Assembly: GCA_029844215.1 (NCBI GenBank)
Contig: CM056726.1
Location: 81,459,548-81,523,547, forward strand
Direction of reading: 5' to 3'
Length of the DNA stretch: 64,000 nt
Source of the DNA: Przewalskia tangutica
Taxonomy: Eukaryota; Streptophyta; Magnoliopsida; Solanales; Solanaceae
Within the stretch, counting starts at the first letter, position 1; the number at the start of each line of letters is the position of its first letter. A program made the position numbers and the translations under genes. Shown here piece by piece: positions 33,581-46,821 of the stretch. The notes under the pieces are model-generated. The model did no database searches. It was given only the letters and a program-made list of their open reading frames with translations, and was not told the origin of the DNA.

Positions 33581-34203
33581 TTCATCCCCTTAGAAACATT
33601 CGCCCCGAATGTTCCTTCAAGGTCTCAAAACAACAGCGCCAAGATAGTCTTCACCGCTATACGTTTAAAAGAATCATGCCACACCGCCACAAAACATACG
33701 CTCACTTTTCCCTTCTCGTAGTACTCGCCACGAACACTCAACTCGCTCTAGTATCCGCACCACACTTCGCCAACGCTCGCTTTCCAACCCTCGAGTCACT
33801 ACTTCCAAACTTGGTCATCTCACTAACTCGATTTCCCTAAGGCCATTCCCGCCTTCACGAACTGATTCTCGATCGAACGCATCCACGAACTCATACGATG
33901 GTCATCTAAACTGGGCCTAGCACCCTCGCGACTTACCACCGGGACCACCCAGAACCGACTTACCCCAAACCGGGTTACGTTGACCCGCAAATGGTCCTCA
34001 ACCCAACCCCAATCAAGGCAACTCTTGTTCCCGATCCGAACAATCTTACTATTTCACATCACGAAGCTACCACTTCCATCTCACACTACCAGGACTTACC
34101 CTTTTCACTAACTGTGTTTCTAAATCACATTTTAGCACAAAGCTATCCAAACATAACATTAAACACATCAACAACATCAATACAACAAAACTCTGTAGGT
34201 TAA
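33581..34203 (-). other. Element E PPT and non-coding 3' module
   Basis: TTCATCCCCTT (PPT, reversed) at 33581-33591, palindrome AACATTCG (33595-33602) and CGAATGTT (33606-33613), then about 590 bp with no long minus-strand frame. On the minus strand it starts next to gag with GTATATCCTTAACC and continues ATGTGTT, TTATGTTTGGATAGCTTTG, the 3' module shared with D, G, G2 and I. Confidence 0.8.
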
Positions 34204-35374
34204 GGATATACTCAAACTAGGCGGTTCAAGGACCGCTAAAATCGGGAACTACCACCGCGACTTCTACCGGCCTTCCGGTACGAGCATCCCGCCTGCTACG
34301 GAAGGTGAAGAACCCGCAATCGCTTCTAGTAGTCCATGCTATCCTACCAGCTACCCTCGGTCTGACGCCTTCTGCCGATGGCCCTCTGGCCGCAAAATAA
34401 CAATCTCCCGAGTTAGTACGACACTCTCCCTTACGGCTTTCCACAACGGCCACACCGAGACAAGGGCAACCTCATCCGCGAGCACTCGCTTCCCCAAAAT
34501 CTGAAACCCAGGAGCCCCGACCGCTCCCGAATATCCCGGCGTCCCGAAAGCCGGGAGGACCACTCAGACCGACGAGGTACATAACTAGTCTGGCCGAGGC
34601 GGTCCGCCTCGAAAGTCACCAAAGGACCTCGCTGCTCGCCCTCTTCTCGCCGACTTGGTCATTCCGCCGATTTATCCGCCTCACATCCAAGTGTATACGC
34701 TGCACGCGGCAATGTCCATGCCCTACCAAGAGCTACACCAACAACTCTCTCGCAAGGCAATCATCGAGCCCTCAGAACATATCGTGCACTCGATCCTCCA
34801 TACTAGCTACTAACGCGGACGCACGCCAATGAGTCGAACTCCACATTGTACTCAACCGCACGCCTGCTCGCCAGAACACCAAAAATTGTCACCCGAGCCC
34901 TCCTCATCCGGGAGGCAAGAAATGTGCAAAGGCCTCGAGAACTCGTTCCATACCGCTGAAGTGCATGCTCTCCTCGACAGCTCCCAAGAATCAAACCACG
35001 ATCGCGGTATCACGCATTGATGTGAACCTGTGGCCACCGACTCGATCTCCGATGCCTTGATCACTCACGATCCAGAATCGCGGATGAACTCCTCGCGATC
35101 ATCCTCGTGCCTCGACCCATAAAACTCGCGGCCTACAACTCGTAAAATCCCGTAGCCTCGAACTATCGGATCTAGGTGAACCATCGCTATCGAACCGCCG
35201 CTGCGCCCAATTTATCCTCAAGTCTGCCACAACCTCGCCATTAATCGGGCCCACTTGTAACTCATCTCCTCTCGCCTGCATCGCGGATCGAGGCTCAGTA
35301 TCGTGGTCTTCGCCACGTTTACTCGCAGATCCTTCGCCGCTTTGCCCTTCTCGCCCGGTTGCCTTCGCAGGCAT
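34204..35374 (-). pseudogene. gag: Element E gag (only gene of the element)
   Basis: The ATG at 35374 gives MPAKATGREGQSGEG, equivalent to the MPPRKAT start of I. Core blocks: SRPRVLWVEARG and MIKASEIESVATGSHQC at about 35110-35020, WFDSWELSRRA at about 35000-34965, WNEFSRP at about 34950, and EYNVEFDSLA at about 34850-34815. A knuckle remnant with CYF and HRQK is at about 34410-34360. The frame ends near 34240 at a SGPLNR-like stretch, which in B and C leads into protease. Here it runs straight into the non-coding 3' module. Frameshifts are present. Gag alone could support mobilisation only with pol supplied by another element. Confidence 0.8.
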
Positions 35375-35559
35375 AATCGTAAAAACGAAACACGCCGAGG
35401 GTCCAATCTTATCACACGCCTCTAAGGCACGATCTCGTAATGAGAAGAATGGAAACCAATCCTAAATGTCCTATAGCCTCCTCGATTATAGATGGTGCAC
35501 AACACACCGATAATCCAGACTCTACTAGACACGGTTCAGACACTTTCCGAGGATTTATC

Positions 35560-35570
35560 GCTCGATACCA
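35560..35570 (-). promoter_or_regulatory. Element E primer-binding site
   Basis: GCTCGATACCA, reverse complement of TGGTATCGAGC, three bases from the 5' LTR. Confidence 0.8.
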
Positions 35571-35573
35571 CTT

Positions 35574-38500
35574 TGTAACGCCCAACCCGGCCCGCATCGT
35601 GCCTTACCCCGCACCCTAGTGATACAACATCGAGAAAACCAGCGGAAAATAAAACATGAATCATGAAACAAGAGATATAATAAATAAACAGCCAACCAAA
35701 ACAGCTTGCCTTCAAGATATACATAAAACCCGAACGCTTTAATCTTTTACAACCCTCGCCACAACAAAGGCATGCACTCTAAGATTTACAACAACTATGA
35801 CGGACAGGCCCCGCCATACCCCGAATGTATAAGCATCTACTGCACTCGTGGTAACATACCAAAGATAAGCCTCCAAGGAACGGAGCTTTCCAATACGCCG
35901 AAAGGTGATCCTAAAGCTGGATCGACACCGATGTACCTTTTACCTGCAGATGAACGCAGCTTCAAGGAGGTCGATAACAGTACTAAGTATGTGAAATCAC
36001 AACATCAGTAAATGAAATCATAATAGTCTATATAAAGCAGAGACATGTATGATGACCAAACTACGATATAACATATAACCATTCATATCAAGACAGGACT
36101 CACGCTCCAAATTATCACTCGTGCGTGGAATTTCTTCCTCACCGCCGCAGCTTTATGATATAACAATACCAAGGATTATACATGAACACCATGTCCCACG
36201 TGTTATAAAAACCGACAGACAAGTATAACTACCAGATCCGACCGTACTAATAATACAATGCAACCAAAACACGGCCGACACGGCAAGCGCGAGCCGACAT
36301 CGGATACTCAAGGCCGGCCACGCACTGACCGGGCAAGTACGAGGGTCGACCATCGTGACCAAGGTCAGATCACGAAACTTCGTCACTATAATCGAACGGG
36401 GCAAGTGCGAGGTGACTACCGATACCAAAGCCGAATCCACGAGACGGGCAGTACGAGAGCCGACCACCGGATACCCAGCCGAGCAGAAGAAACCTCAACT
36501 ACCAACCGCCTCTATCGAGACGCCAGAATACGTAAACACCACACTTGCACAACAAAGGCTATCATCACAAGCATAGGCAAGTTTCACAACAACAAGCATA
36601 GGAATGTTTCACCACAACAAGCATAGGCAAGTTTCACATCACTCAAAGTACCTTCATTTTATGCCAAAGTCCGTTTCAACTCCTAAAGTACTACGTGACG
36701 TTAAATTCTTTAAAAGAGATCCATTACTTATCAAAGTCACCCGACAATTCGTAGTATTAGAATGACCAACCCACATTCCTTTTCAAAATCAAGTAACAAC
36801 ATTCTTTTCCTAAGTTCCAGCTTTGCCTAGTTTCAATTACTCAAGCTTCTCATTTTCAAATGGTTTCATAGTTCATAAACTTAATCACTGGTTCCGCTTT
36901 AGAACAATTGAGTAATATAAGTCTCACGCGAGAGTAGGTTATTCTTGTTTACAACATTCTTATTACAAAGACCATGATCTAGAAAATGTAATATCATTTT
37001 GTCTCATCTTAGTTTCTATGCAGATGGAGGTTTCTACCGGTTTTAATACAATTCATCATTATTCAATACATTTTCCTTTATTAACGCCGCAGTTGGTCTG
37101 TCGATACACATTCTCGATTTCAAATCAAGAAACATTATCCTTTAAATAAAACCAAGTACTCATTACTCACGAATGAGGTTTCACACAAACATCCACATTA
37201 AAACAAATAAGTTAAGTCTCTTATCTTATAAGATCAAGTCTCTTAACTTCTAACATCAAGAAACCATTTTCTTTACCTTTCTTAAGACATTATACCTAAC
37301 TCCCCATCAAGCTAGTATAACTCTTTTAAAACCTTTAAAACCAAGTGTTACTCTCCTTCAAAACGATTTAGAAATCTTTGAAATACATCAAGTTCTTTAT
37401 TATAACTAGCCGCTTATAATTCACATCGCTTACCTTTTAAAACCACAAAGTATTTTCTTACCTACATAAAGTCGTTATAACCAACTTCCCATAAAGCCGT
37501 TATAACACTTTATGTTTTAAGAACAATCAAACACGCTTAACACATGTACGCTCACCGTACTACATAGTTCACACATATCATGCTAGAAGAGATAGGAAGA
37601 GGTTCACATACCTCGCGACGATTTAACGACAATAAGCAAAATGCTCCAAGTACTACAACCTTGCTAGCCCTTTCCACTCCTCGAGTAGAATACGCTACTC
37701 TTAGTACTTTCACCTATAAAGGCCACAAACGCCTATTAAATCTTAAACACACGCTCCTCTTTCTACGTAAAATTCGCAAAGACTCTCCCCGCAACAGAAA
37801 TCTCCTCCTTCATCGAGGTGGCTACCAAGCCAACCAGTGGGTTAACACGCCTAACCGACGCTGCATAATTCTACTACACAAGAATGCTACATAAGTCTCA
37901 TCAGAATACCACCCTAGGTAATTACAGTAGAGTTCTTCTCTTTATTATTCTTCTATGTGATTACTGTTCAATTCTTCATTCTTCAGGCTTAAGTCAAAAG
38001 ACATTGCCATAATACTAAGTTCATTCTATATATAGTATACAACACTATATATTCAACACTTATGTAATTTCCAATTACAATAGGGGACAAGATATTTACC
38101 TCGATAAGCCCAAAATTATCCGAGTTTAAAGTCGCTTCCCGAGCAAGGTTTAGCTCCTCCTCCGAGTGCTCCAATCCGCTCCAAACAACCCTTAGAAGTT
38201 CTACGCAACTTCTACTCCATACTTCAACAACGGGTGAAGATTTTCCTTAGGTTTCGTGTAGAGGCTAAGGAAAGTATAATCGTATTTTCCGGTTTTTCAG
38301 ACAAAGTGGTACTTTGGAAAGTACTACAAGGTATTTGGGCTAAAGTATTTGACATTATAACAATACTTAGGAGAGTATTTCTATACCACAACAAAGGGTA
38401 TTATACTAAAACAACTAGGCTAGTGGGTACCCCACGCCAAGGCACCACAAAGGGAAAGCTTTCGGCAAAGGGGAACGGGGTGTGGTGGACGAATTTCACA

Positions 38501-38983
38501 AGGGAGGGAGGAAGAGAACTTCAAGACTTAGGCAATTTGTGGATGAAGAAAGTCTTCACAAAGGGAGCTATTTATAGGCTGCAAAGGCCAACCAATGGCC
38601 AAGATCCATCCATGTGTTAGGCAAGTGTAAGGCCAAGATCAAGCCAAGTGCACCCACAAACACTCCACAAAACACTCCACAAAACAAGCCACAAACAAGG
38701 CACAAAAGGAGGGACCAATCGCCAAGGCCAAGCCTCCTCTTTGTCGTCAACGAGGTGACAAGTGTCACCCTCCCGTTGGTCCAAAAATGTTCCGCCGCCT
38801 AAAAATCCGCAAAATACTAAATGACATAGCCGAATTTTTCCAACGTAAGCTGTGGAAACGTTTCGTCAGAAAACGACTCTATTCGGCACTTGTGCCCAAA
38901 TTTCGAACCAAAGCCAATTCTTAAGGCAAAAAAATTAATACGTACGCCCTCACGTACATACTCTGGAAATACGGGGTATAACA
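35574..38983 (-). repeat. Element E 5' LTR (3.41 kb)
   Basis: TGTAACGCCC at 35574 to GGGGTATAACA at 38983, followed by the right target duplication AAGGT (38984-38988). Minus-strand TATA 38577-38568 and donor-like site with GT at 38099-38098. The best-preserved LTR end of the family, which also includes the 5' LTR of I. Confidence 0.94.
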
Positions 38984-41511
38984 AAGGTATACTGCCCGGC
39001 CCATCTCTGGGTCGATAATGTCATATAGTTTGCCCGTGAAGGTATACTGCCCGGCCCATCTCTGGGTCGATAATGTCATATAGTCTGCTCAGAAGGTATC
39101 CTTGCCCATCTCTCTGGGTCGATAATGTCATATAAAACCCGGGAATTTAACCCAACGTACTTCGCACCTCTACTCCTTTAGAAAGACTCTTTTTCAAATA
39201 AAACTTCCAAGACACTGACAACCGCAGTATCAAGTCATCTCTACTTTTTTTTAGACAAGTCACATTACCCTTTTTAGAAATTCAATAACCGGCTTTTAAA
39301 TTACGTGACTTCTTACTTAAAAGCTTTAAGCAAGTGATACCTTTAAATCACATTGCCCTTCCTTAATACAAGTTATATCTTTTATTACATTATTAGAGAA
39401 AACCATTCTCTTAACCTTCCATAAAGCCGTCATAACCAACTTCCCATAAAGCCGTTATAACCCTTTATGGTTTTTGACAAAACTCCTTCCTTTTCTAACC
39501 AAGAGACTTCTACTTTTTGAAACCAAGTATTAAATACTTTCAAATCAATTCACTTAACTTTCAAAAATACAATTAGTCTCTTAACCTTTAGAAATCAAGT
39601 GACTCCTTTTATTATACAACCTTAGGCAATTGATGCCTTAAAAATCAAGTTGCCTTTTTCACTAAAATCAAGTCATTTATCTTTCCATAAAGCAAATATA
39701 ACCAACTCCCCATAAAGTCGTTATATTCACTTTATGCCTTAGCTAAAATACAATTTCCTATCCAAGGGACTTATATGTTTAAAACGAAACAAGTATCAAA
39801 TACTTTAAAACTCTCCAAGTCCTTTAACTTTGATAAAACATTAGACATCCTTAATACTCTCAAAGAAGTGAGTTAATCTCCTGACTCACCCGACTTGGCT
39901 ATTCATAAAACTAGTAAAGGATATCAAAGTCTTGTACATCTACCGTACTATATACGTACAACTAGTCATGCTCAAAAGATAGGAAAAGTTCTACATACAG
40001 TAAATCACACCACTACCTCTTAACTTCTAAGAGTAGAAGGAAACATGAAATGATACCATAAGTATATTCCATACATAGAATCATGCCAAAGGAAGGAAGA
40101 GGTTCACATACCTCGCGACGATTGTCGACAAGTAGCAAAATGCTCCAAAGTACTTCAACCTTGAGCTATTCCATTCTTCAAGTAGGATACGCTATACTTA
40201 GTTCTTCAACCTATCATGGTCACAATCGTCCATTAACCTCTTACTTCAAACGTAGAATATTCTAAGTGCTAAGTCGCCAAATTCTACGGAAAATCGGACA
40301 ACACCTCCTTTGTTTCTACTACTATGCCACCTTTTTCAAGGCCGAATACAATAACCAAACACGCCACATTTAAGGCCCAAACAATGAAATCAACACAGGG
40401 ATTACACGTCTAGTAGGCGTGTAAAATTCCGCCCCATAAACGATATCAAATTAATACAACTTACTAGGCCAATTCGGCCAACTTGGAGTACAACAATATT
40501 AATTCTTATCCAATTTCCATTTCAATCCAAGTTATTAGCCTAACATGATATCAAGTCGCAATCGATTATAACCACCAAAAATCCTCAAGTAAACAACATG
40601 CGACGATTTCTAATAAACGACCAATTAGTAATCCAACTTCAAGTGGCTAATATAACATTTCGGATTTAAGCTACAAGCAATCCATAATACTTATGAACTT
40701 CAACATATCAACTTCATGCTAGCAACACGTAAAGCTAACAACAACAACATAACTATATAATCTTGTAACACCTATAAAAGACAAGATTATACCTCAATGA
40801 AACTTAATCAAACTCCAATCCGAAGTCGCTCCTTAGTAGTTTAGAGCCTCTCCAAGACACTTCAATCCGCTTGTTGAGACCCTTAGAACAACACCAACAA
40901 TTATCCTTCAAATCTCCAAACAAAACCTAGAAAGACCATTAGGTTTTCGTTTTGCGACTAACCCGTAAACTACCTTTTTCCAAGATTTTTCTATTGAGAT
41001 ATGCTTACACTACCCTCAAGAACCTTGGTTTAAAGTGGGGAGTTGAATGAACAAGAAACAAATTTTTTTCCCTTAGGAATGGAGGGAACCCGAGAGCTCT
41101 ATGCCTATGTTCTTCAATTTTGTGTGAAAAATATTCTAAGTGTTAAGCTCACACTAGCACTACTAGTATTATATAGTGAATTGGATGGTCAAGATATAAA
41201 CAAATGTGAGGCTTGGATGTAGTCTTACAAAAATATCAAGACTAATTGACCTTTGACTTAGTCAACATTCTCATGCTACACAAGTTGCAAGACTTGTCTT
41301 GCAACAAAGGTCCAATGACCTTCATGCCCTTGCACAATTCGACCAAGGCATTATCAAGGGGGGGTGACACGTGTCGCCCTCCCATTCGTCATAACAATAC
41401 ATTTTCCGACAATTCAATAATTCCGATAAATTTTTACAAGTCTCAAATCTTAGCACCTGTGAGTTCTTACGTACGTTCTTAAAACATGTCCTGTAAATAC
41501 GGGGTGTAACA
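38984..41511 (-). repeat. Element D 3' LTR, fragment 3
   Basis: Resumes the D minisatellite after E (three more units to about 39135) and follows 44295-46821 of the intact LTR almost identically to GGGGTGTAACA at 41511. Minus-strand TATA at 41175-41166; donor-like TTGAGGTATAATC with GT at 40792-40791. Confidence 0.93.
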
Positions 41512-41794
41512 TTATTCCCCCCTTAGAAACATTCGTCCCCGAATGTTCTCTCGGAAACAAACTTATAATTAGTGACATAGTTTCCTTTCACAATCCCCAC
41601 ATACCAATAATACCACACACGGCCCTAATAACTCGTACACGCATATCCGTCCATCATAAACCCAAAAGAGATTATCTTTTCGTACTTCCAACTCCTTCTA
41701 ACATATACATAGTCTCAATAAAATCTGTTCATGAAACTTAAACATACCACAACTTTATCATGCATACAAGTTTCTAAAGGGCCAAAGACATACC
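41512..41794 (-). other. Element D PPT and non-coding 3' module
   Basis: PPT (reversed TTATTCCCCCCTTA) at 41512-41525; palindrome AACATTCG (41528-41535), TCCC, CGAATGTT (41540-41547). On the minus strand the segment next to gag reads CAGGTATGTCTTTGGCCC then CTTGTATGCATGATA, the same module as E, G, G2 and I but shorter. Confidence 0.82.
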
Positions 41795-43091
41795 TGAAAT
41801 CATATAGGCGGTTCAAAGGACCGCTAAAACTGGGAACTCCCACCACGACCTCTGCCACGGCCTGTCGGTGTATGAACCTCCTGCCTAGCTATTGAAGGCG
41901 AAGAACCCGCAACTGATCCAGTAGACGGTGTTGTCCCACCAGGACCCCCTCTATAAGGACACTCTCTTAACATATGGCCTAGACGACCACAAGAAAAACA
42001 AGCACCCGTACCGGCGCGACATACCCCAGAATGTAACCTACCACACTGGGCGCATTGAGGCACATGTGGCCTCGACTGACTGGAACCCCCATCTGCCTGA
42101 GGCTCTGAAGCTCTAGAGACCTGACCGGCCCCTGCATTCCCGGGGTTGTAAAACCCTCCGCCGGAAAACTGTGGAGGAGCACTCGGTGCTGGCTGCAATG
42201 TAGACCTAGTCTGCCGAGGCCGTCGCCTCTAAATCGCCTGAGACCACGATGTCACAGCCTCTTGGGCTGGCCTGAGTCAATCTGGTCCTCCCTCTCTCTA
42301 TCCTCTATCCCCTGCGCATAGGCCTGCATCCGGGCGATGTCCATACCGGGCTGAAGAGCCACACCCAAGCATGCGGTAATCATATGATGGTCAAGCCCCA
42401 TCACATAATGATGAACCCTATCCGCCATGTCAGCGACAATAGTATGCGCATGTCTGGCCAAGGAGTCAAACTCCAAGCTATACTCCCTGACAGTCCTCCC
42501 GTTCTTCCTCAAGGTCAAGAATCTGTATACCCGGGCTCTCCTCATCTCGGTAGGCAAAAAGTGATCCATGAAGGCCTCTGTAAACTCTTCCCAAACAGCT
42601 GGAAGAGCATCATCACCTCTCGAAAGCAACCACGACTCAAACCAGTTCAACGCAATATCGCGCAACCGGTAAGAGGCTAGCGTAACAGACTCTGTCTCTG
42701 AAGCCCTAAGAACTCGTGATGGTCCGTAGTCGCCGAATGAACTCCTGCAGATCCTCATCGCACTCGAACCATAAAACTCGTGGATGACATCCGGAAAATC
42801 CCTAATCCGCAAACCGCCGCTTGCGGGTCGTTCTCGCTTGCACGCCGCCTACTATCTTGGTCAATAACCGAATCGCTCCCGTAGTCTCTATACTCATCAC
42901 CGGCCGGGAACCGAGGCTCGCACCGGAACCTCTGGAGCTACCGCCGCTGGCCTCTAACATCGCCGGCGTGGCTGAACTCGCCGACCCGCCACTACCTCGT
43001 GCATAGTCCGTGCTCGAGCCCGTGTAACCCTCTGGTACCGCCAGCCTCCCGCCGCCGCTTGCCCTTCTGGCTCTGGCCGCTCGCGAGGCAT
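41795..43091 (-). pseudogene. gag: Element D gag, best preserved in the window
   Basis: The ATG at 43091 (MPRERPEPEGQAAA-like) opens the gene, which then runs in three long frames. The middle block (42812-42252, 186 residues) holds the whole capsid-like core: IRDFPDVIHEFYGS, VTLASYRLRDIALNWFESW, VWEEFTEAFMDHFLPTEMR, REYSLEFDSLARHA and QPGMDIARMQAYAQG. The third block (42198-41824, 124 residues) holds a perfect CCHC knuckle CFSCGRLGHMLRECP and ends in a GRGRGRGG tail and TAG. Only two or three frame changes separate this from an open gag, so it may be intact if some indels are sequencing errors. No protease follows: after the tail the sequence passes NRLY-like codons into the 3' module. Confidence 0.88.
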
Positions 43092-43280
43092 ATCTGTTCA
43101 TAAGACTAGGTCATAGAGGATTCAACCTAATAAGACAACTCTACTGCACGATCTCAGAGAGAGAAGAATGGAAACCAATCCTAAATGTCCTGCAGCCTCC
43201 TGATTATAGATGTGGTGCACAACACACCGATAATCAAGACTTACTAGACACGGTGCGTAGACACTTTCCGAGGACTAATC

Positions 43281-43292
43281 GCTTCGATACCA
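43281..43292 (-). promoter_or_regulatory. Element D primer-binding site
   Basis: GCTTCGATACCA on the plus strand, reverse complement of TGGTATCGAAGC; the intact form would be TGGTATCAGAGC. Confidence 0.78.
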
Positions 43293-43296
43293 CTTT

Positions 43297-46200
43297 TGTC
43301 ACGACCCGACCCAAGCTCGCGATCGTGCCCTACCAGGCACCTTACAGTATACATCGTAGATAATCAATGAACATACATGAAACTTACAAATTAATACAAT
43401 AGAAGTAAAACAACAGGTTAGTCGATAGGGCTACCTTCCAGGACATATAATATATAACCGAAGCAGTTGCCTCCTTTCCTTTACAAACTGACCCACAAAA
43501 TGTAACTCTGCACTCTAAGAGTTTTATCATAACAAATGTATGGACAGTGGCCCCGCCATACCCCTGAATATACATGAATCTACAATCTCAGGGAAAACCG
43601 TACCAAGAGATAAGCCTCAGGAGCAAATGGAGCTTTCTCCCAAAAACTCAACCGAGATCCTAAGAGCAAGGGTCACCAACCTGGGTACCTAAAACCTGCG
43701 GGCATGAACGCAAAGACTCCCGGGGTCAGACAACAAAAATTTAATATGGAATGTAAATAAAGTACAAGAAATGTGATCATAATCAGATAAAAGAATGACA
43801 GAGCAAGTATAAAAAGTACATACCAGATTTTGCCGTGTCATTACCACTTATGAACTTAATTATATATCATTATCTTTTCCATTCCATTAAGAGTTATAGC
43901 CATATCTTACGTACATACTTAGGAGAAGTCATTAAGTTTATTACCATCTAACTTACTTATCTTTCATAACCTAATCCGACTCTTTACGGAGGACGCTTAT
44001 ACCGCCTACCAAATCGACGCGATAAAGTCACATAGTGCGCCTAAAGGTATCGCCTCGCCCATCTCGGGTCGATAATGTCATATAGTGCGCGTAAAGGTAT
44101 ACCGCCGCCCATCTGCGGGTCGATAATGTCATATAGTGCGCGTAAGGTATATTGCCCGACCCATCTTCGGGTCGATAATGTCATATAGTGCGCGTGAAGG
44201 TATATCGCCCGCCATCTGCGGGGCGATAATGTCATATAGTTCGCCCGGCGTATACCGCCCGCCCATCTTCGGTCGATAATGTCATATAGTTCGCCCGTGA
44301 AGGTATCTGCCCGCCCATCTCGGGTCGATAATGTCATAGTCCGCGTGAAGGTATCTTTGCCCGCCATCTCTCGGTCGATAATGTCATATAGTCCGCCTGC
44401 AAGGTATACCGCCGCCCATCTCTGGGTCGATAATGTCATATAAAACCCGGGAATTTAACCCAACGTACTTCACACCTCTACTCCTTTAGAAAGACTCTTT
44501 TTCAAATAAAACTTCCAAGACACTGACAATCGCAGTATCAAGTCATCTCTACTTTTTTTTAGACAAGTCACATTACCCTTTTTAGAAATTCAATAACCGG
44601 CTTCTAAATTACGTGACTTCTTACTTAAAAGCTTTAAGCAAGTGATACCTTTAAATCACATTGCCCTTCCTTAATACAAGTTATATCTTTTATTACATTA
44701 TTAGAGAAAACCATTCTCTTAACCTTCCATAAAGCCGTCATAACCAACTTCCCATAAAGCCGTTATAACCCTTTATGGTTTTTGACAAAACTCATTCCTT
44801 TTCTAACCAAGAGACTTCTAATTTTTGAAACCAAGTATTAAATACTTTCAAATCAATTCACTTAACTTTCAAAAATACAATTAGTCTCTTAACCTTTAGA
44901 AATCAAGTGACTCCTTTTATTATACAACCTTAGGCAATTGATGCCTTAAAAATCAAGTTGCCTTTTTCACTAAAATCAAGTCATTTATCTTTCCATAAAG
45001 CAAATATAACCAACTCCCCATAAAGTCGTTATATTCACTTTATGCCTTAGCTAAAATACAATTTCCTATCCAAGGGACTTATATGTTTAAAACGAAACAA
45101 GTATCAAATACTTTAAAACTCTCCAAGTCCTTTAACTTTGATAAAACATTAGACATCCTTAATACTCTCAAAGAAGTGAGTTAATCTCCTGACTCACCCG
45201 ACTTGGCTATTCATAAAACTAGTAAAGGATATCAAAGTCTTGTACATCTACCGTACTATATACGTACAACTAGTCATGCTCAAAAGATAGGAAAAGTTCT
45301 ACATACAGTAAATCACACCACTACCTCTTAACTTCTAAGAGTAGAAGGAAACATGAAATGATACCATAAGTATATTCCATACATAGAATCATGCCAAAGG
45401 AAGGAAGAGGTTCACATACCTCGCGACGATTGTCGACAAGTAGCAAAATGCTCCAAAGTACTTCAACCTTGAGCTATTCCATTCTTCAAGTAGGATACGC
45501 TATACTTAGTTCTTCAACCTATCATGGTCACAATACGTCCATTAACCTCTTACTTCAAACGTAGAATATTCTAAGTGCTAAGTCGCCAAATTCTACGGAA
45601 AATCGGACAGCACCTCCTTTGTTTCTACTACTATGCCACCTTTTTCAAGGCCGAATACAATAACCAAACACGCCACATTTAAGGCCCAAACAATGAAATC
45701 AACAATAGGGGATTACACGCCTACTAGACGTGTAAAATTCCGCCCCACAAACGATATCAAATTAATACAACTTACTAGGCCAATTCGGCCAACTTGGAGT
45801 ACAACAATATTAATTCTTATCCAATTTCCATTTCAATCCAAGTTATTAGCCTAACATGATATCAAGTCGCAATCGATTATAACCACCAAAAATCCTCAAG
45901 TAAACAACATGCGACGATTTCTAATAAACGACCAATTAGTAATCCAACTTCAAGTGGCTAATATAACATTTCGGATTTAAGCTACAAACAATCCACAATA
46001 CTTATGAACTTCAACATATCAACTTCATTCTAGCAACACGTAAAGCTAACAACAACAACATAACTATATAATCTTGTAACACCTATAAAAGACAAGATTA
46101 TACCTCAATGAAACTTAATCAAACTCCAATCCGAAGTCGCTCCTTAGTAGTTTAGAGCCTCTCCAAGACACTTCAATCCGCTTGTTGAGACCCTTAGAAC

Positions 46201-46821
46201 AACACCAACAATTATCCTTCAAATCTCCAAACAAAACCTAGAAAGACCATTAGGTTTTCGTTTTGCGACTAACCCGTAAACTACCTTTTTCCAAGATTTT
46301 TCTATTGAGATATGCTTACACTACCCTCAAGAACCTTGGTTTAAAGTGGGGAGTTGAATGAACAAGAAACAAATTTTTTTCCCTTAGGAATGGAGGGAAC
46401 CCGAGAGCTCTATGCCTATGTTCTTCAATTTTGTGTGAAAAATATTCTAAGTGTTAAGCTCACACTAGCACTACTAGTATTATATAGTGAATTGGATGGT
46501 CAAGATATAAACAAATGTGAGGCTTGGATGTAGTCTTACAAAAATATCAAGACTAATTGACCTTTGACTTAGTCAACATTCTCATGCTACACAAGTTGCA
46601 AGACTTGTCTTGCAACAAAGGTCCAATGACCTTCATGCCCTTGCACAATTCGACCAAGGCATTATCAATGGGGGTGACACATGTCGCCCTCCCATTCGTC
46701 ATAACAATACATTTTCCGACAATTCCATAATTCCGATAAATTTTTACAAGTCTCAAATCTTAGCACCTGTGAGTTCTTACGTACGTTCTTAAAACATGTC
46801 CTGTAAATACGGGGTGTAACA
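43297..46821 (-). repeat. Element D 5' LTR (3.53 kb, intact)
   Basis: TGTCACGACCCGACCC to GGGGTGTAACA, followed by target duplication CTTAT (46822-46826). Minus-strand TATA-type box at 46487-46478 and donor-like TTGAGGTATAATC with GT at 46103-46102. It is the template for assembling the three 3' LTR fragments. Confidence 0.94.
43990..44445 (-). repeat. Minisatellite in D 5' LTR
   Basis: Eight units of about 50-57 bp carrying GTCGATAATGTCATATAG plus one diverged edge unit (GCGATAAAGTCACATAG). The 3' LTR has seven units (four at 29990-30190, three at 38990-39135). Confidence 0.88.

Larger units (their letters stand above)
30200..38983 (-). mobile_element. Element E: gag-only (TR-GAG) retrotransposon with intact target duplication
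   Basis: Minus-strand element of 8.8 kb with LTRs 30200-33580 and 35574-38983, interior only 1,993 bp, PBS, PPT and perfect AAGGT duplications. The interior codes for gag and nothing else. It inserted inside a minisatellite unit of the D 3' LTR. Confidence 0.94.
10080..46821 (-). mobile_element. Element D: gag-only retrotransposon, interrupted by C (with B) and E
   Basis: Minus-strand element whose 3' LTR is in three pieces (10080-10507, 29664-30199, 38984-41511), with interior 41512-43296 and intact 5' LTR 43297-46821. Joining the pieces gives about 3.49 kb against 3.53 kb for the intact LTR. Target duplication CTTAT flanks it (10075-10079 and 46822-46826), and the empty site survives in the sister LTR at about 52055. 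It carries the best-preserved gag of the window and no pol. Confidence 0.92.

Noticed and set aside
37580..37894. Plus-strand open frame of 104 codons
   Set aside because: Antisense inside the E 5' LTR; the copy at 32205 is truncated in the other LTR and no known domain is visible.
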